From an uncultured delta proteobacterium (GTDB taxonomy: Bacteria; Myxococcota_A; Bradymonadia; REDH01), in the NCBI GenBank assembly GCA_903912275.1, contig CAIWGR010000569.1:1-8401 (forward strand): a DNA stretch of 8,401 bases. The letters are read 5' to 3'. The notes beneath the pieces were generated by a model. The model was not told where the DNA came from and did no database searches. It worked only from the letters and a program-made list of their open reading frames with translations. A program made the translations under genes and the position numbers. Positions 5,392 to 8,401 of the stretch are shown piece by piece (position 1 is the first letter of the stretch; each line of letters starts with the position of its first letter).

Positions 5392-6777
5392 ATGAAGCTG
5401 TTTTTGCGCGCGCTTTCGCTGTTCGTTGTCTCGGTGCTTTCGCTCTTTGCCGCCGATGCGAAGGCGGCGACTACCGTCTCGGGCGCCATCAACTTTGATC
5501 AGACCTGGACGGCGGCGGGGAGCCCCTACATCCTGGACGGCTCGGTCAGCGTCGCCAGTGGCGTCACCCTGACGGTTCAATCGGGCGTTACAGTCCAGGC
5601 CCGCTCGTCGGTCGCGCTCACCTACGAGCTGCTCGTGAACGGCAACCTGGTCGTGAGCGGCACGACGGGCAGCCCCGTCATTTTCACCTCGCAGGGCAGT
5701 GCCGCCAACCAGTGGAAGGGCATCCGCGTCGCCTCCACCGGCACCGTCAACCTGGCCAATACCCAGATCAACAACGTCGACTCGGCGCTCCGCATTGATT
5801 CCGGCGTCCCCGCCACCGCGCTCACCGTGAACGGCCTCAAGGTCGAGCGGATGAACAGCACCGCCGTCAACCTCGGCACCATCGCATCGACGGGTACCTA
5901 CACGCTCAACGGCCTCGATGTGACCTGCACGGCTGCGTCAACCCACTACGGCGTTCAGGTAGCCTCGACCACCCCGGGCACGCTGGTGGTCAACAACAGC
6001 CGCTTCAAGGACTGCTACTACGCCATCTACCAGACGGCGACCAACCTGACGGTCGACCACAGCATCTTCAACGGCGGCCGCCACGGCGTCTACTTCTACA
6101 CCTCCTACTACGGCTCCGTCAGCACGACCGTCACCTACTCCACCTTCTACAACGTGGGCACCACCGCCCTCGAAGGTGCCGTCGTCGGCTCGCGCTACGC
6201 ATCCACGGGCTACAACGCCTATGTCTACCTCAGCGACTCGCTGTTCGGCGCGAGCCAGAATGTCTTCCGCGACGCCGGCTCGGTCAGCTACCCCGTCTCC
6301 TTCAGCGGCTTCAACCGGAGCGTGGTCTGGTCGACGGTCTTCTCGCAGTCGGCCAGCTTCTCCACCTTCCTCCGCTACAACGCTCTGCTGAAGGACCCCG
6401 CGAACGGCGACTTCACCCCCACGGAGCGGAGCCCCGCCCGTTACTACTTCCCCGCCGACCCGACCAAGACTGTAGGTGCCGTTCCCTACGCGGGCGACCC
6501 GACGGGCGCCGGCCTCCACGGCTTCTGGTACACCAACCAGATCTTCGGGCCCGGCTCCGTCTCCGATGCGAGCGGTGATGTGGTCATTACCTCCGGCGCG
6601 AAGCTCACCTTTCAGCCCAACGCGACCATCCGTTTCGCGACGACCGACTCCATGGCGGGCGGACTCGATACCACCAAGGCGGAGCTCCGCGTCGAGGGAA
6701 CGCTCGAACTCGATGGTACGAACACAAACAAGGTGAGAGTGACATCGGTGGCCACCACGCCCGCGCGCGGGGACTAG
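5392..6777 (+). CDS. Secreted right-handed beta-helix repeat protein, N-terminal part ending at an in-frame TAG
   Basis: As written, this frame encodes 461 residues. A Sec signal peptide (MKLFLRALS, hydrophobic core, cleavage after AKA at residue 25) shows export. The mature start has the usual lead-in of secreted beta-helix proteins: SGVTLTVQSGVTVQ, then LLVNGNLVVSG, SPVIFTS and QWKGIRV (Trp108). Many rungs follow with Asn, Ser, Thr and Gly turns and unusual Tyr content. Around residues 237-301 is a module marked by TSYYG, YASTGYN (269) and GSVSYP. A first super-repeat closes with DFTPTERSP (from residue 340). A second begins near residue 377 with a new lead-in (GDVVITSGAKLTFQPNATI) and stops at codon 462, where the other copies have Trp. 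The natural protein was almost certainly longer, since the frame continues without a break to the window edge. Such proteins usually act at or outside the cell surface as adhesins or polysaccharide-binding or -cleaving factors; no catalytic residues can be assigned. Gene type and start are sure; whether the TAG is real is not. Confidence 0.85.
   Translation: MKLFLRALSLFVVSVLSLFAADAKAATTVSGAINFDQTWTAAGSPYILDGSVSVASGVTLTVQSGVTVQARSSVALTYELLVNGNLVVSGTTGSPVIFTSQGSAANQWKGIRVASTGTVNLANTQINNVDSALRIDSGVPATALTVNGLKVERMNSTAVNLGTIASTGTYTLNGLDVTCTAASTHYGVQVASTTPGTLVVNNSRFKDCYYAIYQTATNLTVDHSIFNGGRHGVYFYTSYYGSVSTTVTYSTFYNVGTTALEGAVVGSRYASTGYNAYVYLSDSLFGASQNVFRDAGSVSYPVSFSGFNRSVVWSTVFSQSASFSTFLRYNALLKDPANGDFTPTERSPARYYFPADPTKTVGAVPYAGDPTGAGLHGFWYTNQIFGPGSVSDASGDVVITSGAKLTFQPNATIRFATTDSMAGGLDTTKAELRVEGTLELDGTNTNKVRVTSVATTPARGD
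6100..6294 (+). repeat. Tyr-rich beta-helix module, copy 1
   Basis: This coding module is defined by three landmarks: TSYYG (from 6100), YASTGYN (6196-6216) and GSVSYP (6277-6294). Spacings are 32 and 27 codons. It lies in the second half of super-repeat 1. Compared with copies 2 and 3, the landmark residues are kept while synonymous positions differ, so this is an old duplication kept by selection on the protein. Confidence 0.8.
6775..6777 (+). other. In-frame TAG at a conserved Trp position of the beta-helix gene
   Basis: The local reading is ARGD, stop, YGIVI. The corresponding positions in the other two super-repeats read NQWKGIRV (TGG at 5713-5715) and PGYWEGFRF (TGG at 7828-7830). The codon distances are 354 and 351, so the stop lies in register with the two Trp codons. 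One G-to-A change turns TGG into TAG. The change also creates ACTAGT (6773-6778). No ribosome binding site or good start codon is seen just downstream, so independent re-initiation is not supported. Confidence 0.8.
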
Positions 6778-7137
6778 TACGGTATCGTCATCCCCTCCAA
6801 CGCGCTGGCCTTCAACGTGGGCCAGGTCGACATCGCCTACGCCAAGCGGGGCGTCTCGCTCTACGCCAACGACCACGCCGTCATCGGCTGCACCATCCAC
6901 GACAGCTCCGAGTATGGCGTCTACGTCGAGGGTGGCACGCCGAGCGTCGAAGACTCCAACCTCTACAGCAACCAGGTGGGGCTCTTCATCACCTCTCCGA
7001 GCACGCCGGCGGCCGTCGATGTTCTCAACACCACGGTGTCGCGGAGTACCGCGCAGGGCGCCTACCTCAGCAACTCGACGCTCAACTGGATTGGCGGCGA
7101 GATCTACGACAACGGCAACGACGCCATCTACGGCTAC

Positions 7138-7323
7138 ACCTCCTACTACGGCACGGTCTACCTCTCGCTCGACAGCGTCACCATCGCCAACAACGCCGGC
7201 GATGCCATCGATGTGACCCGCTACGCCTCGACCGGCTACAACTACTACGCCAGCGTCTACGATGTGGCGATCATCAACAATGCCGGCGCAGCCTACCGCG
7301 ACAGCGGCAGCGTCAGCTACCCC
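7138..7323 (+). repeat. Tyr-rich beta-helix module, copy 2 (downstream of the TAG)
   Basis: The landmarks are TSYYG (from 7138), YASTGYN (7222-7242) and GSVSYP (7306-7323), with spacings of 28 and 28 codons. YASTGYN lies 342 codons after copy 1. The copy is intact although it sits after the in-frame stop, which argues that the downstream region has been under protein-level selection until recently. Confidence 0.8.
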
Positions 7324-8127
7324 GTCACCATGTCCTGCTCCTACTCCGACCTCTGGGGCAACACGGGCGGCAACACCACCTACTCCGTCACAGGCACCTG
7401 CTTTTCCTACAACCCGCTCTACGCCGACATCACCAACCGGGACTACACCCCGACCAAGTACTCGCCCCTCCGCAAGCTCGGCAGCGCCGGCACCTTCGTG
7501 GGCTACCGCAACTGGGACAATAGCCGCATCGGCCCCAACCTCGAAGGCTTCCTCTGGGAGCCCTTCACCTTCAGCGCCGGCACCACCTACACCATCCTCG
7601 GCGACATCGTTGTGCCGTCGGGCAGCACCGTCACCTTCGAGGCCGGCGCACGCCTGAACATCGCGGCGACTGACGATATGGGCGGCTCCTGGTCGCTCAA
7701 CGGGCAGGCGCCGAATAGCACCACCAAGGTCGAGTTCCACTTCGCGACCGGCTCCACGCAGGTCTTCCCCACGACCGGCAGCCCCGTGCTCTTCACCCCC
7801 TCAGGCAGCAGCCCCACGCCCGGTTACTGGGAGGGCTTCCGCTTCTACGACACCATCTCCAAGGTGCAGAAGGTCCGGCTCGACTACGCCAACTACGCCT
7901 TCCGCATCTTCGGCCCGCGCTCGCCGGTCATCGAAGACTCCGAGGCTCGCCTCACCAACACCGCTGGCGTCACGGCGACCTCGGTGAGCAACGCCACCTA
8001 CCCCGTCGATATCCTCACCACCTCGCTCATCGGCGACGGCGACGGTAACGGCCTCTCGCTCGACAACAGCTACGCGCGCATCCGCAGCAGCTACATCACC
8101 CACGCGACCTACGGCATCTACGACTAC

Positions 8128-8313
8128 GCCTCGACCTACGGCACCACCTTCACGCTGTCGGCGGTCAACAACACCATCGTCCACACCACCTACGGCCTCT
8201 ACTACTCCAATTACGCCTCGACGGGTTACAACCTGAGCGTCAACGCTTGGAACAATGTCTTCGCCGTGAACGGGAGCTACGCCATCTACGAAGGGAGCTC
8301 CGTCAGCTACCCG
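8128..8313 (+). repeat. Tyr-rich beta-helix module, copy 3
   Basis: The landmarks are ASTYG (from 8128), YASTGYN (8212-8232) and SSVSYP (8296-8313), with spacings of 28 and 28 codons, identical to copy 2. YASTGYN lies 330 codons after copy 2. It is the last complete module before the window ends. Confidence 0.75.
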
Positions 8314-8401
8314 ACCACCGAGACCATCCGATACAACGCCTTCTACGGTGTAGCGACCAACTACGGGACCTTCTCGACCAACTCGAACAACATCACCACC
8401 G

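Larger units (their letters stand above)
6778..8401 (+). pseudogene. Continuation of the beta-helix gene after the TAG (open to the right edge)
   Basis: The same frame runs 541 codons from 6778 to the window edge with no stop; I translated every line. It keeps the C-ending codon preference of the upstream part. It completes the second super-repeat: YGIVI, rungs such as VSLYANDHAVIGCTIHDSSE, the TSYYG / YASTGYN / GSVSYP module, and DYTPTKYSP at 7441. From about 7546 a third super-repeat begins (PSGSTVTFEAGARLNI, then Trp at 7828-7830, then the third Tyr-rich module). There is no signal peptide and no initiation site near 6778; the first in-frame ATG is at 7330, in mid-rung, so this is not a separate gene. 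It is the 3' part of the same protein, silent if the stop is real and absolute, or expressed if the TAG is an error or is read through. The true C-terminus lies outside the window, so any surface anchor or sorting domain is unseen. Confidence 0.8.

Noticed and set aside
5938..7740. A 600-codon open frame on the minus strand across the beta-helix gene and the TAG.
   Set aside because: Its product is a low-complexity run of Val, Gly, Ala, Asp and Glu without motifs, as expected opposite a gene whose codons end in C/G. The plus strand has a signal peptide, ribosome binding site and clear beta-helix repeats. It cannot explain the stop codon.
6778..8401. A separate second gene starting after the TAG.
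   Set aside because: There is no ribosome binding site or signal peptide, the first in-frame ATG (7330) lies inside a rung, and the super-repeat spans the stop in register.

Overview
The window is a GC-rich stretch of bacterial chromosome. Third codon positions are strongly G/C, so long antisense frames stay open by chance. The cell is Gram-negative in style, with a type II signal peptide and lipobox, two Sec signal peptides, and surface-type beta-propeller and beta-helix proteins. The gene content fits a large-genome group such as Myxococcota/Bradymonadota or other former Deltaproteobacteria. That placement is inferred from style, not from a marker gene. I see no rRNA, tRNA, CRISPR array, transposase or integrase.

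Layout, left to right. (1) Positions 1-59, minus strand: the first 19 codons of a gene that runs out of the window. (2) 259-1377, plus: a 372-aa exported, glycine-rich hydrophobic protein of unknown function, transcribed away from gene 1. (3) 1393-1893 and 1918-3603, both minus: a probable two-gene operon of an M3-family oligoendopeptidase (PepF-like, HEMGH zinc site) followed by a small hotdog-fold protein (DUF4442/thioesterase-like). These converge on gene 2 with only 15 bp between stop codons. (4) 3604-3755: a divergent promoter region containing a perfect 12-bp palindrome. (5) 3756-5222, plus: a beta-propeller lipoprotein with PQQ-like repeats. (6) 5223-5391: an intergenic region with two hairpins, the second a plausible terminator. 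(7) 5392 to the right edge, plus: a very large secreted right-handed beta-helix protein that continues past the window.

The most notable observation is in the beta-helix gene. It is interrupted by an in-frame TAG at 6775-6777, yet the same frame stays open for 541 further codons to the window edge, with the same codon bias and the same repeat architecture. The protein is built of roughly 345-residue super-repeats. When these are aligned, the TAG falls on the position that is Trp in the other two copies (codons 108 and 813; the TAG is codon 462). A single G-to-A change in a TGG codon explains it. It could be a recent nonsense mutation, a sequencing error, or programmed read-through; the sequence alone does not decide.

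Functionally, the lipoprotein and beta-helix protein are envelope or surface components. The peptidase and hotdog protein are cytoplasmic housekeeping-type enzymes. Nothing here forms an obvious defence, secretion or biosynthetic system.
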